DNA from: an uncultured Oscillospiraceae bacterium
Lineage (GTDB): Bacteria > Bacillota > Clostridia > Oscillospirales > Acutalibacteraceae
Direction: 5' to 3'
DNA: 42,667 nucleotides
Assembly (NCBI GenBank): GCA_902489595.1
Contig: CABUAS010000007.1
Coordinates: 1-42,667 of the forward strand
A program made the translations under genes and the position numbers. Below, piece after piece: positions 23,613 through 33,700 of this stretch (position 1 is the stretch's first letter; every line of letters starts with the position of its first letter). The notes under the pieces are model-generated. The model worked only from the letters and a program-made list of their open reading frames with translations. It made no database searches and had not been told where the DNA came from.

Positions 23613-25706
23613 TTAGTCTTTTTTTGCTCTGTCGGCAATAATTCCTTCAGAAATAGACTTCGGAACAGGCTCATAACCGTCCGGTTCCATTGTATACTGT
23701 CCACGGCCCTGAGTCTTTGAACGAAGGTCGTTTACATAGCCGAACATCTCTGAAAGCGGAACACGTGAGTTAATCTGCTTAGCACCTGTTCTGTCTTCCA
23801 TACCCTGAATCTGACCGCGGCGTGAGTTAAGGTCACCGATAACATCGCCCATATATTCTTCAGGAACGATAACTGTAACCTTCATCATAGGTTCAAGAAT
23901 AATCGGGTTTGCTTTCTTAGCAGCATCTTTGAATGCCATAGAACCTGCAATCTTGAATGCCATTTCTGAAGAGTCAACTTCGTGATAAGATCCATCATAA
24001 AGTTCAACTTTAATATCTACCATCTGATAGCCGGCAAGAATACCGCTCTTCATAGCACCCTGGATACCTGCGTCAACAGCAGGGATATATTCCTTAGGAA
24101 TAGCACCGCCGACAACAGAGTTAACGAATTCGTAACCCTTGCCGATGCCGTTTTCATCAAGGTTCGGTGACATACGGATTTTAACGTGACCGTACTGACC
24201 TGAACCGCCTGACTGACGCTTATATTTAGTATCAGACATTGATTCCTGCTGAATTGTTTCTTTATATGCTACCTGAGGAGCACCAACATTAGCCTCTACC
24301 TTGAATTCACGGAGAAGACGGTCAACAATAATCTCAAGGTGAAGTTCACCCATACCTGCGATAATTGTCTGTCCTGTTTCTTCATCTGTATAAGCTTTGA
24401 AGGTTGGGTCTTCTTCTGCAAGTTTTGCAAGAGCAATGCCCATTTTTTCCTGGCCTGCCTTAGTTTTAGGCTCGATAGCAACACGAATAACGGGCTCAGG
24501 GAAATTCATTGATTCAAGAATAATCGGATGATTTTCATCGCAGAGAGTATCACCTGTTGTTGTATTTTTAAGACCAACAGCGGCAGCAATATCACCTGCA
24601 TAAACGGTGTCAATATCTTCTCTGTGGTTTGAGTGCATAAGAAGAATACGGCCCATTCTTTCTCTGTGACCCTTAACTGAGTTATAAACCTGTGTTCCTG
24701 AATTAAGAGTACCCGAATATACACGGAAGAAACAAATCTTACCAACAAACGGGTCTGTAGCAATCTTGAAAGCAAGTGCCGAGAACGGCTCATCATCCGA
24801 TGAATGACGGAACTCTTCCTCATCAGTTTCAGGGTTTACACCCTTGATTGATTCTACATCGGTAGGAGCAGGCATATAATCTACAACAGCATCAAGAAGC
24901 GGCTGAACGCCCTTGTTTCTGTAAGATGTGCCGCAGGTAATCGGAACCATCTCGCCTGCGCAGGTTGCTTTTCTGATTGTCTTTTTAATTTCGTCGATTG
25001 TGAGTTCTTCACCCTCGAAGTATTTTTCCATAAGGGACTCATCCTGCTCTGCAACAGCCTCGATGAGTTCCTCGTGGTATTTCTGTGCAAGTTCCTTCAT
25101 ATCATCAGGAATTTCTTCGTGACGAACATCATTGCCCATATCATCATAGTAAATCTCTGCGTCCATAGCGATAAGGTCTACAATACCTTTGAATGTATCC
25201 TCAGCGCCGATTGGAAGCTGAATCGGAACTGCATTACATTTGAATCTTTCTTTTACCATGTTAAGAACATTGTAAAAATCAGCACCCATAATGTCCATCT
25301 TATTAACATAGATCATTCTCGGTACTTTATAATCATCAGCCTGACGCCATACGGTTTCAGACTGAGGTTCTACACCGCCCTTTGCGCAAAGAACAGTAAC
25401 AGAACCGTCAAGAACACGAAGTGAACGCTGTACTTCTACAGTGAAATCAACGTGTCCGGGGGTATCAATGATATTAATTCTATGGTTTTTCCAGAAGCAT
25501 GTTGTTGCAGCAGAAGTGATTGTAATACCTCTTTCCTGCTCTTGCTCCATCCAGTCCATAGTAGCAGCACCATCGTGCGTTTCACCAATCTTGTGAGTTT
25601 TACCTGTATAATACAGAATACGCTCAGTTGTAGTGGTTTTACCTGCGTCGATATGTGCCATGATACCAATATTTCTTGTCATTTCAAGAGATACTTTTCT
25701 TGGCAT
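23613..25706 (-). CDS. fusA: Translation elongation factor G
   Basis: A 697-residue translocase GTPase. G1 is A-H-I-D-A-G-K-T-T-T-T-E-R-I-L-Y-Y-T-G, and D-T-P-G-H-V-D-F and N-K-M-D follow. Domain IV has the G-Q-Y-G-H-V and G-Y-E-F-V-N segments, and domain V ends with the long C-terminal helix. The length and motifs are those of canonical EF-G, not of the ribosome-protection paralogues (TetM). It lies 27 bases after rpsG and is probably co-transcribed. Confidence 0.99.
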   Translation of the reverse strand: MPRKVSLEMTRNIGIMAHIDAGKTTTTERILYYTGKTHKIGETHDGAATMDWMEQEQERGITITSAATTCFWKNHRINIIDTPGHVDFTVEVQRSLRVLDGSVTVLCAKGGVEPQSETVWRQADDYKVPRMIYVNKMDIMGADFYNVLNMVKERFKCNAVPIQLPIGAEDTFKGIVDLIAMDAEIYYDDMGNDVRHEEIPDDMKELAQKYHEELIEAVAEQDESLMEKYFEGEELTIDEIKKTIRKATCAGEMVPITCGTSYRNKGVQPLLDAVVDYMPAPTDVESIKGVNPETDEEEFRHSSDDEPFSALAFKIATDPFVGKICFFRVYSGTLNSGTQVYNSVKGHRERMGRILLMHSNHREDIDTVYAGDIAAAVGLKNTTTGDTLCDENHPIILESMNFPEPVIRVAIEPKTKAGQEKMGIALAKLAEEDPTFKAYTDEETGQTIIAGMGELHLEIIVDRLLREFKVEANVGAPQVAYKETIQQESMSDTKYKRQSGGSGQYGHVKIRMSPNLDENGIGKGYEFVNSVVGGAIPKEYIPAVDAGIQGAMKSGILAGYQMVDIKVELYDGSYHEVDSSEMAFKIAGSMAFKDAAKKANPIILEPMMKVTVIVPEEYMGDVIGDLNSRRGQIQGMEDRTGAKQINSRVPLSEMFGYVNDLRSKTQGRGQYTMEPDGYEPVPKSISEGIIADRAKKD

Positions 25707-25733
25707 AATATCCTCCCAAAAACTTTAAACGGA

Positions 25734-26204
25734 TTAATATCTGAAATGAGCAAATGCTTTGTTTGCTTCTGCCATCTTATGTGTATCATCACACTTCTTA
25801 ACTGCGCCGCCGGTCTTATTAGTAGCATCTAAAATTTCAGCAGCAAGGCGTTCCTTCATAGTTCTTTCCGAACGCTGGCGTGAATATAAAGTAATCCAAC
25901 GCAAGCCGAGAGTCTGTCTTCTTTCAGGACGAACTTCAAGAGGAACCTGGTAAGTTGCACCGCCGACACGGCGAGCCTTTACCTCAAGAACAGGCATAAC
26001 ATTCTCCATAGCAGCTTCAAAAGTTTCTAACGGATCGTTACCTGTTTTTTCTTTAATGATGTCAAATGCACCGTAAACAATTTTCTGTGCGACACCCTTT
26101 TTTCCATCATACATGATGTTGTTGATCAAACGAGTTACAAGCTTTGAGTTGTAAAGCGGATCAGGCAAAACATCACGCTTAGCGATCTGGCCTCTTCTTG
26201 GCAT
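25734..26204 (-). CDS. rpsG: 30S ribosomal protein S7
   Basis: A 156-residue small-subunit protein that nucleates the 16S 3' domain. The start M-P-R-R-G and the blocks L-V-T-R-L-I-N-N-I-M, N-V-M-P-x-L-E-V-K-A-R-R-V-G-G-A-T-Y-Q-V-P and R-W-I-T-L-Y-S-R-x-R are diagnostic. The GGAGGG ribosome site is clear. It follows rpsL after an unusually long 142-base spacer. Confidence 0.99.
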   Translation of the reverse strand: MPRRGQIAKRDVLPDPLYNSKLVTRLINNIMYDGKKGVAQKIVYGAFDIIKEKTGNDPLETFEAAMENVMPVLEVKARRVGGATYQVPLEVRPERRQTLGLRWITLYSRQRSERTMKERLAAEILDATNKTGGAVKKCDDTHKMAEANKAFAHFRY

Positions 26205-26346
26205 CTTCGCTTCCCTCCTTCATAAATAATAATGAGTTCATAGGTACTCGGTTTTCCCGTGGAGTCAACAAGTAGGCTACACGCTTATATAAATAAGGTA
26301 TAAACTATTGTTTTTCCATAAGAATAACTTTTCTGCTAAGCTTTAA
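26205..26346 (-). promoter_or_regulatory. rpsL-rpsG spacer with possible S7-binding structure
   Basis: A 142-base spacer. On the minus strand I see an 8-base inverted repeat spanning the rpsL stop (26332-26359), a small AT hairpin (CTTAT-TTAT-ATAAG), and a stem CGG-GAAAA-CCG flanked by ACT/AGT. In E. coli S7 represses its operon by binding this same spacer. Whether this spacer does so is inference. Confidence 0.3.
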
Positions 26347-26769
26347 TTACTTCTTAGCAGCCTTAGGTCTTTTAGCACCGTACTTTGAACGGCTCTGCAT
26401 TCTGCCGTTAACGCCCTGAGTATCAAGTGTTCCGCGGATGATGTGGTAACGCACACCGGGAAGGTCCTTAACACGGCCGCCGCGAACCATAACAACAGAG
26501 TGTTCCTGAAGGTTATGACCAACACCCGGAATGTAAGCAGAAACTTCCATACCGTTTGTCAAACGAACACGGGCAATTTTACGAAGTGCTGAGTTAGGCT
26601 TCTTCGGTGTAGCAGTTTTAACTGCCGTACAAACGCCGCGCTTCTGAGGAGAATTGTTATCATTCATAACATTCTTCTTGGTGTTGAGGCTCTTTAAAAG
26701 AGCCGGTGCTTTAGCCTTCTTTTCAAGGGACTTGCGTCCTGTTCTTACTAACTGGTTAAAGGTAGGCAA
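26347..26769 (-). CDS. rpsL: 30S ribosomal protein S12 (TTG start)
   Basis: A 140-residue decoding-centre protein. The canonical N-terminus M-P-T-F-N-Q-L-V-R begins at a TTG codon (26769-26767), set eight bases after AAAGGAGAT; no ATG gives this N-terminus, so TTG initiation is well supported. The streptomycin-related residues look wild type (T-P-K-K-P-N-S-A-L-R-K and G-G-R-V-K-D-L-P-G-V). The usual Firmicute L7Ae-like gene (ybxF) between rpoC and rpsL is missing; 199 non-coding bases stand in its place. Confidence 0.98.
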   Translation of the reverse strand: MPTFNQLVRTGRKSLEKKAKAPALLKSLNTKKNVMNDNNSPQKRGVCTAVKTATPKKPNSALRKIARVRLTNGMEVSAYIPGVGHNLQEHSVVMVRGGRVKDLPGVRYHIIRGTLDTQGVNGRMQSRSKYGAKRPKAAKK

Positions 26770-26812
26770 TAGTTTATCTCCTTTCTGATTATTTTATACG
26801 CAATATGCGCAT

Positions 26813-26943
26813 AAATGGCAGTTCAAAAATACAAAAATTAAACTGTCATTTAAACGCACATCACGGGGCAGCATATGCCGCCCCATTTAATATGTGCAAT
26901 TTAACTAAATTATTCCGCCTGATTTGTGAAAAATGACAAATCA
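26813..26943 (-). promoter_or_regulatory. Structured region between rpoC and rpsL
   Basis: Three inverted repeats follow each other: TGATTTGT/ACAAATCA (26920-26943); a nested hairpin with outer arms GCACAT/ATGTGC (26856-26861, 26892-26897) around a near-perfect 20-base palindrome (26865-26884); and 11-base arms with one mismatch (26813-26823, 26841-26851). None is followed by a T tract. They may form a leader upstream of rpsL or stabilise the rpoC end. No clear promoter was found inside. Confidence 0.4.
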
Positions 26944-26968
26944 TTCACTCACACAAGTTAAGATTATA

Positions 26969-29900
26969 TCACTCACCCACACTGTTTGTCAATAACTTTT
27001 GTAATTGTTCTAAATTTAAAATTTCTTCTGAACCTTCTGCAGAGAAATAACTCGGAACAACATCAACATCACGGAATACATCCATACCTGTTCCGGCAGG
27101 AACAAGTTTACCGATAATAACATTTTCTTTAAGTCCGATAAGCGGATCGCTCTTGCCTCTGATAGCGGCATCGGTAAGAACTCTTGTTGTTTCCTGGAAT
27201 GATGCGGCTGAAAGGAAGGAATCCGTAGCAAGTGAAGCCTTTGTGATACCCATAAGAATCGGAATATAAGTTGCTTTCTTAAGGTTTGTCTCGCCTGCTT
27301 TGATTCTGTTTTCGATAATTTCGTTAGCCTCGTCAACAGCGGCAACATCCACCATTGTGCCTGAAACAAGATCTGTATCGCCCTCATCATCAACAGTGCA
27401 CTTTTTAAGCATCTGACGAACGATAACTTCGATATGTTTATCGTTAATATCAACACCCTGAGTACGGTAAGCGAACTGAACTTCACGGATAAGGTAATTA
27501 TAAACTGCCTCTTCGCCGAGAATTGCAAGAACGTCATGCGGATTTTTGGAACCGTAAGTGAGTTCCTGACCCTTAACAACTTGTGCACCCTCAACAATTT
27601 CTTCGTGAAGTCTGAAGCCGTAAGGAATAAGATATTTCTTTTCCTCAAGGGTTTCGGAATTTGTAACGATAACATGCTGAGACTTTTTAATTTCCTCAAA
27701 ACGAACAGTACCGTCAATTTCGGAAAGAATAGCATACTGCTTCGGCTTTCTTGCCTCAAACAATTCTTCTACACGGGGAAGACCCTGTGTAATATCTTCA
27801 CCGCCTGCGATACCGCCGGTGTGGAATGTTCTCATTGTAAGCTGTGTACCGGGTTCACCGATTGACTGCGCAGCAATAATGCCGACTGCCTCACCAACCT
27901 GAACAGGCTCGTTGAATGCAAGGTTTGAACCGTAGCACTTGCGGCAAACGCCGTGGCGTGACTTACAGGTAATAAGCGAACGGATTTTAACTTCCTTAAT
28001 GCCTGCGGCAACAATTCTGTCTGCAATTTCCGGAGTCATCATTTCATCGGGAGTTGCAAGAACCTCGCCTGTAGCCTCGTCAATAACAGGATCAAGCGGG
28101 AATCTGCCGACAAGTCTTTCGTGAAGTGATTCAAGTTCACGGTTGCCGTCCATAATAGCCTTAACTACGATACCCTCGTGACAGCCACAGTCATCATCAC
28201 GGATAATAACATCCTGTGATACGTCAACAAGACGGCGGGTAAGGTAACCCGAGTCAGCAGTACGAAGCGCTGTATCTGCAAGACCTTTACGGGCACCACG
28301 TGATGAAATGAAGTATTCAAGAATATTAAGACCTTCACGGTAATTGGCACGAATCGGAATTTCGATTGTTTTACCTGCTGTATTTGCAATAAGGCCTCTC
28401 ATACCTGCAAGCTGACGAAGCTGAGCCGTACTACCACGGGCACCTGAGTCTACCATCATATGAATTGGGTTATGCGTACCGTCAAAGTTTGAAGTAAGTT
28501 CATTTGTAACTTTATTGGTGCAGTCTTCCCAAGCCTTGATAACAGCAGATGAACGCTCTTCATTTGTGATAAGACCGTAATTGTAGTTGGCTGTGATTTC
28601 ATCAACCTTCTTTTCAGCCTCATCAAGGAAAGATTTTTTAGCATCGGGAATAAGTGCGTCGCAGACAGCAACGGTTGTACCCGATACTGTTGAATATTTA
28701 TAGCCCTGTGCCTTAATTGCATCAAGAGCGACAGATGCAACAGATACGCCGTGAACAGAAATAAGTCTGTCAACAATCTGGCCTAACTGCTTTTTCTTAA
28801 CAACAAAGCCGATTTCAAGTTCAAACTCATTATCGGGATTTGAACGGTCAACAAAACCAAGATCCTGCGGAACAGGATTGTTGAATATAATTCGACCGAT
28901 TGTTGTAACGACAACAGCAGATTTTACGCCGTCTTCTGTTTTCTTTGAAAGACGGATTTTTGCAGGTGAGTGCATACCGAGAGAGCCCTCCTGATATGCC
29001 ATCATAGCCTCATCTTTATCTCTGAAAATCTTGTAAGCACGGTAAATTCCATAATTTTCAGCAAGTGCGAAATCATCATAATCGCAGAGAATTTCAGCAT
29101 CTGAAAGATCGCCTTTAGTTAATTCTTTAACCTGAGCAAAAGTAATTTCTTCTGTTCTTTCTTCATCTGTAAAGAACTTAGGCTGACCCGGCTCGCCCTC
29201 TTTAATCATTGTAAGATAGTAAGAACCGATAACCATATCCTGTGTAGGAACCGTAACAGGCTTACCGTCTGACGGCTTAAGCAGGTTGTTTGCGGCAAGC
29301 ATAAGCATACGTGCCTCTGCCTGAGCTTCTGCCGAAAGCGGTACGTGAACAGCCATCTGGTCGCCGTCGAAATCGGCATTGAATGCAGTACAGGCAAGAG
29401 GATGAAGTTTGATTGCTCTGCCCTCAACAAGCACAGGCTCAAATGCCTGAATACCAAGGCGGTGAAGTGTGGGAGCACGGTTGAGCATAACAGGGTGATC
29501 CTTGATAACAACTTCAAGAGCATCCCATACAGCAGGATTGCTTGCTCGCTCTACCATTTTTCTTGCTGATTTAATATTTGATGCAGCGCCTGTAGCAACA
29601 AGGCGTTTCATAACGAAAGGCTTGAAAAGTTCAATAGCCATTTCCTTAGGAAGACCGCACTGATGCATTTTAAGTTCAGGACCTACAACGATAACGGAAC
29701 GGCCTGAATAGTCAACACGTTTACCGAGAAGGTTCTGACGGAAACGGCCCTGCTTACCTTTAAGCATATCGGAAAGAGATTTAAGAGGACGGTTGTTCGG
29801 ACCGGTAACAGGTCTGCCTCGTCTGCCGTTATCAATAAGAGCATCGACAGCCTCCTGCAACATTCTCTTTTCATTTCTTACGATAATATCGGGTGCACCG

Positions 29901-30721
29901 AGTTCAAGAAGTCTTTTAAGACGGTTGTTTCTGTTGATAACTCGTCTGTAAAGATCATTAAGGTCCGATGTTGCAAATCTGCCGCCGTCAAGCTGAACCA
30001 TAGGACGGATATCGGGCGGAACAACAGGAATAACATCAAGAATCATCCATTCAAGTTTGTTATCGCTCTTACAGAAAGCATCAACAACATCAAGTCTTTT
30101 AAGAAGTCTTACACGCTTCTGACCTGTTGCGCCGTCAAGTTCTGCCGTAAGTTCATCACGGAGTTTGAAAACATCTATATCCTGGAGCAGTTTTTTAATA
30201 GCCTCTGCGCCCATTCCTGCTTCAAAATCATCTTCGTATCTTTCACGCATTTCGGCATATTCTTTTTCATTAAGAATCTGCATCTTTTCAAGCGGTGTAT
30301 CACCCGGATCGGTTACAATATAAAGTGCAAAATAAAGCACTTTTTCAAGGTATCTCGGGCTGATGTCAAGCACAAGACCGAGACGGCTCGGAATACCTTT
30401 GAAATACCAAATGTGTGAAACAGGGGCAGCAAGTTCAATGTGACCCATTCTTTCACGGCGGACTTTTGAACGTGTGATTTCAACACCGCAGCGCTCGCAG
30501 ACTTTGCCTTTATAACGGACTCTTTTGTACTTTCCGCAGTGACATTCCCAGTCCTTCATAGGACCGAAAATTCTTTCGCAGAAAAGACCGTCTCTTTCGG
30601 GTTTGAGCGTTCTGTAATTTATAGTTTCGGGTTTTGTGACTTCTCCGTAAGACCATTTTCTGATTTGCTCGGGAGATGCAAGACCGATTTTTATTGAACT
30701 GAATTCATTTTCATTTACCAT
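26969..30721 (-). CDS. rpoC: RNA polymerase beta' subunit
   Basis: The 1250-residue largest subunit. The N-terminal zinc site is C-H-C-G...C-E-R-C-G. The catalytic metal motif N-A-D-F-D-G-D-Q-M-A-V-H is present, as is the trigger-loop region A-A-Q-S-I-G-E-P-G-T-Q-L-T-M-R-T-F-H. The second zinc site (C-x6-C-x2-C type) is near residue 880 (D-C-G-C-H, then C-K-S-R-H-G-V-C-R-K-C). It is slightly longer than the B. subtilis protein. The AAAGGAG site precedes the ATG. It lies 50 bases after rpoB. Confidence 0.99.
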   Translation of the reverse strand: MVNENEFSSIKIGLASPEQIRKWSYGEVTKPETINYRTLKPERDGLFCERIFGPMKDWECHCGKYKRVRYKGKVCERCGVEITRSKVRRERMGHIELAAPVSHIWYFKGIPSRLGLVLDISPRYLEKVLYFALYIVTDPGDTPLEKMQILNEKEYAEMRERYEDDFEAGMGAEAIKKLLQDIDVFKLRDELTAELDGATGQKRVRLLKRLDVVDAFCKSDNKLEWMILDVIPVVPPDIRPMVQLDGGRFATSDLNDLYRRVINRNNRLKRLLELGAPDIIVRNEKRMLQEAVDALIDNGRRGRPVTGPNNRPLKSLSDMLKGKQGRFRQNLLGKRVDYSGRSVIVVGPELKMHQCGLPKEMAIELFKPFVMKRLVATGAASNIKSARKMVERASNPAVWDALEVVIKDHPVMLNRAPTLHRLGIQAFEPVLVEGRAIKLHPLACTAFNADFDGDQMAVHVPLSAEAQAEARMLMLAANNLLKPSDGKPVTVPTQDMVIGSYYLTMIKEGEPGQPKFFTDEERTEEITFAQVKELTKGDLSDAEILCDYDDFALAENYGIYRAYKIFRDKDEAMMAYQEGSLGMHSPAKIRLSKKTEDGVKSAVVVTTIGRIIFNNPVPQDLGFVDRSNPDNEFELEIGFVVKKKQLGQIVDRLISVHGVSVASVALDAIKAQGYKYSTVSGTTVAVCDALIPDAKKSFLDEAEKKVDEITANYNYGLITNEERSSAVIKAWEDCTNKVTNELTSNFDGTHNPIHMMVDSGARGSTAQLRQLAGMRGLIANTAGKTIEIPIRANYREGLNILEYFISSRGARKGLADTALRTADSGYLTRRLVDVSQDVIIRDDDCGCHEGIVVKAIMDGNRELESLHERLVGRFPLDPVIDEATGEVLATPDEMMTPEIADRIVAAGIKEVKIRSLITCKSRHGVCRKCYGSNLAFNEPVQVGEAVGIIAAQSIGEPGTQLTMRTFHTGGIAGGEDITQGLPRVEELFEARKPKQYAILSEIDGTVRFEEIKKSQHVIVTNSETLEEKKYLIPYGFRLHEEIVEGAQVVKGQELTYGSKNPHDVLAILGEEAVYNYLIREVQFAYRTQGVDINDKHIEVIVRQMLKKCTVDDEGDTDLVSGTMVDVAAVDEANEIIENRIKAGETNLKKATYIPILMGITKASLATDSFLSAASFQETTRVLTDAAIRGKSDPLIGLKENVIIGKLVPAGTGMDVFRDVDVVPSYFSAEGSEEILNLEQLQKLLTNSVGE

Positions 30722-30771
30722 TTGGAAGCACTCCTTTATATATTAATGTTATAGCGGTGTTCAGCCGTCAA

Positions 30772-33700
30772 TTATTCGTCGTCGGAATCCATATAATCTG
30801 ATTCATCAGCAAAAATTCCATCGAACATATCAGACTGACCTGCTTCCTGACCTTCATCTTCTGCATTTTCTATTGAGAAGCCTTCGCCTGCATTATCAAA
30901 ATCATTAACTTCGGTGAAAGCACTGTCATCAATAGGCTGAATGCCTGTTCCGTCATCGAGATCCTGCTTGAGTTCAACCTCATTGCCTTCTTTATCATAA
31001 AGACGTGTATCAAGACCGAGAGCCTGAAGTTCTTTAAACAGTACCTTGAATGATTCGGGTGTTCCCGATGTAGGAATATTTTCGCCCTTAACGATTGCCT
31101 CGTAAGTCTTAACACGGCCGACAACATCGTCAGACTTAACGGTGATGATTTCCTGAAGTGTGTAAGCAGCACCGTAAGCCTCAAGTGCCCATACTTCCAT
31201 TTCACCGAAACGCTGACCGCCGAACTGCGCTTTACCGCCGAGCGGCTGCTGCGTAACAAGGCTGTAAGGACCTGTTGAACGGGCGTGAATCTTATCATCA
31301 ACAAGATGATGCAGTTTAAGATAATACATATAACCGACTGTAATCGGATTATCGAATTTTTCACCGGTTCTGCCGTCTGTAAGAACAGTTTTACCGTCTT
31401 CGGAAAGACCTGCAAGTTTCAAACATTCACGGATGTCATCTTCGTGTGCACCGTCAAATACAGGCGTGCACATTTTCCAGCCGAGAGCCATTGCAGCATA
31501 GCCGAGATGAACTTCAAGTACCTGTCCGATATTCATACGTGAAGGTACGCCGAGCGGATTAAGAACAATATCAAGCGGACGTCCGTCAGGTAAGAACGGC
31601 ATATCTTCCTGAGGAAGAACTCTTGAAACAACACCCTTGTTGCCGTGACGGCCTGCCATCTTATCGCCGACCTGAATTTTTCTCTTCTGAGCAATGTAAA
31701 CTCTTACTACTTTATTTACACCCGGATTCAGTTCATCACTGTCTGCACGGGTAAATACTTTAACGTCAACTACAATACCGTATTCACCGTGAGGAACACG
31801 CATTGATGTATCTCTTACTTCACGTGCCTTTTCGCCGAAAATTGCACGAAGAAGTCTTTCTTCTGCTGTCAGTTCTGTTTCACCCTTAGGTGTAACCTTA
31901 CCTACAAGAATATCACCGCTGTGAACCTCTGCACCGATGCGGATAATACCGTCTGCATCAAGGTCTTTCAGAGCATCCTCGCCGACATTCGGAATATCTC
32001 TTGTGATTTCTTCCGGGCCGAGTTTTGTATCTCTTGCCTCAAGTTCGTGCTCTTCAATATGAATTGAAGTATAAACGTCGTCACGAACCATTTTTTCATT
32101 GATAAGAACAGCATCTTCGTAGTTATAACCTTCCCAGGTCATAAAACCGATAAGAGCATTCTTACCGAGTGAAACCTCACCGTTGCAGGTTGCAGGGCCG
32201 TCGGCGATTACCTGACCGTCCTCAATCTTCTGATTAAGTGAAACTATCGGGCGCTGGTTAATGCATGTTCCCTGGTTTGAACCGCTGAACTTAACAAGCT
32301 CATACTTATCAACTTCGCCCTTTTTAACTGTAATTTCAATAGTATCTGCATCAACGGCAGTAACAACGCCGCCGCGCTTTGCAACAACAACTACGCCTGA
32401 GTCATATGCTGCCTTATATTCCATACCTGTGCCGACTACGGGAGCCTCTGTTTTAAGAAGCGGCACAGCCTGCCTCTGCATGTTTGCACCCATAAGAGCA
32501 CGGTTTGCGTCATCGTTTTCAAGGAACGGAATCATTGCAGTAGCAACAGAAACGACCATCTTAGGTGAAACGTCCATATAGTCAACCTTTTCGGGCTCAC
32601 ATGTAATGAACTCATCTCTGTGACGGCAGGTTACGCGCTTGTTTAAAAATCTTCCGTTTTCGTCAAGCGGCTCATTTGCCTGAGCAACCGTAAAGTTATC
32701 TTCAACATCGGCAGTCATATAAACAACCTCTGATGTAACAACGCCTGTTTCTTTATTTACTTTTCTGTAAGGAGCCTCAATAAAGCCGTATTCATTCAGA
32801 CGGCTGTAGCAGGCAAGATATGAGATAAGACCGATGTTGGGGCCTTCAGGTGTTTCGATAGGACACATACGACCATAGTGTGTATAGTGAACATCTCGAA
32901 CCTCGAAACCTGCACGGTCTCTTGAAAGACCGCCCGGGCCGAGGGCTGAAAGACGTCTTTTATGAGTAAGTTCAGCAAGCGGGTTGTTCTGGTCCATAAA
33001 CTGTGAAAGCGGTGATGAACCGAAAAACTCTTTAATAGCAGCAACTACAGGGCGGATATTTATAAGAGCCTGCGGAGTAATAGACTCTTCATCATCCTGA
33101 ACCTGAAGAGTCATTCTTTCACGGATAACTCTTTCCATACGGGTGAAACCGATTCTGAACTGGTTCTGAAGAAGTTCGCCGACTGCACGGATACGGCGGT
33201 TGCCGAGATGGTCAATATCATCTGTTGTGCCGACGCCGTTTGCAAGATTTATAAGATAGGAAACGCTTGCAAAAATATCGTCTGTAACAATGTGCTTTGG
33301 AACAAGATCATCCTGATGAAGTTTAATTTCTTCTTTGAGTGCATCTTCATCATCGCCGCACTTTTCAAGAATTTCGGCAAGCACACGGTATGAAACTTTT
33401 TCTTTTATGCCGAACGGTTTGCAGTCAAAATCAACATACTTTGAAATATCAACCATGCCGTTTGATACAACTTTGACTTCTTTTCCGTCAACATCAATAA
33501 ATGCATTCATTACACCTGCATTTTCAATTTCAAGTGCCTTTTCCTCAGTAATCAATTCACCTGCATCTGCAAGGAATTCACCCATAGGAGAAATAATCGG
33601 CTGTGTAAGTTTGTAACCTGTGATACGATCGCTGATTGCAAGTTTTTTGTTGTACTTGTATCTGCCTACCTTTGAAAGGTCATATCTGTGTGCATCAAAG

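Noticed and set aside
23613..25706. A TetM-like ribosome protection protein
   Set aside because: The length, domain order and neighbours (rpsL, rpsG, tuf) are those of ordinary EF-G.
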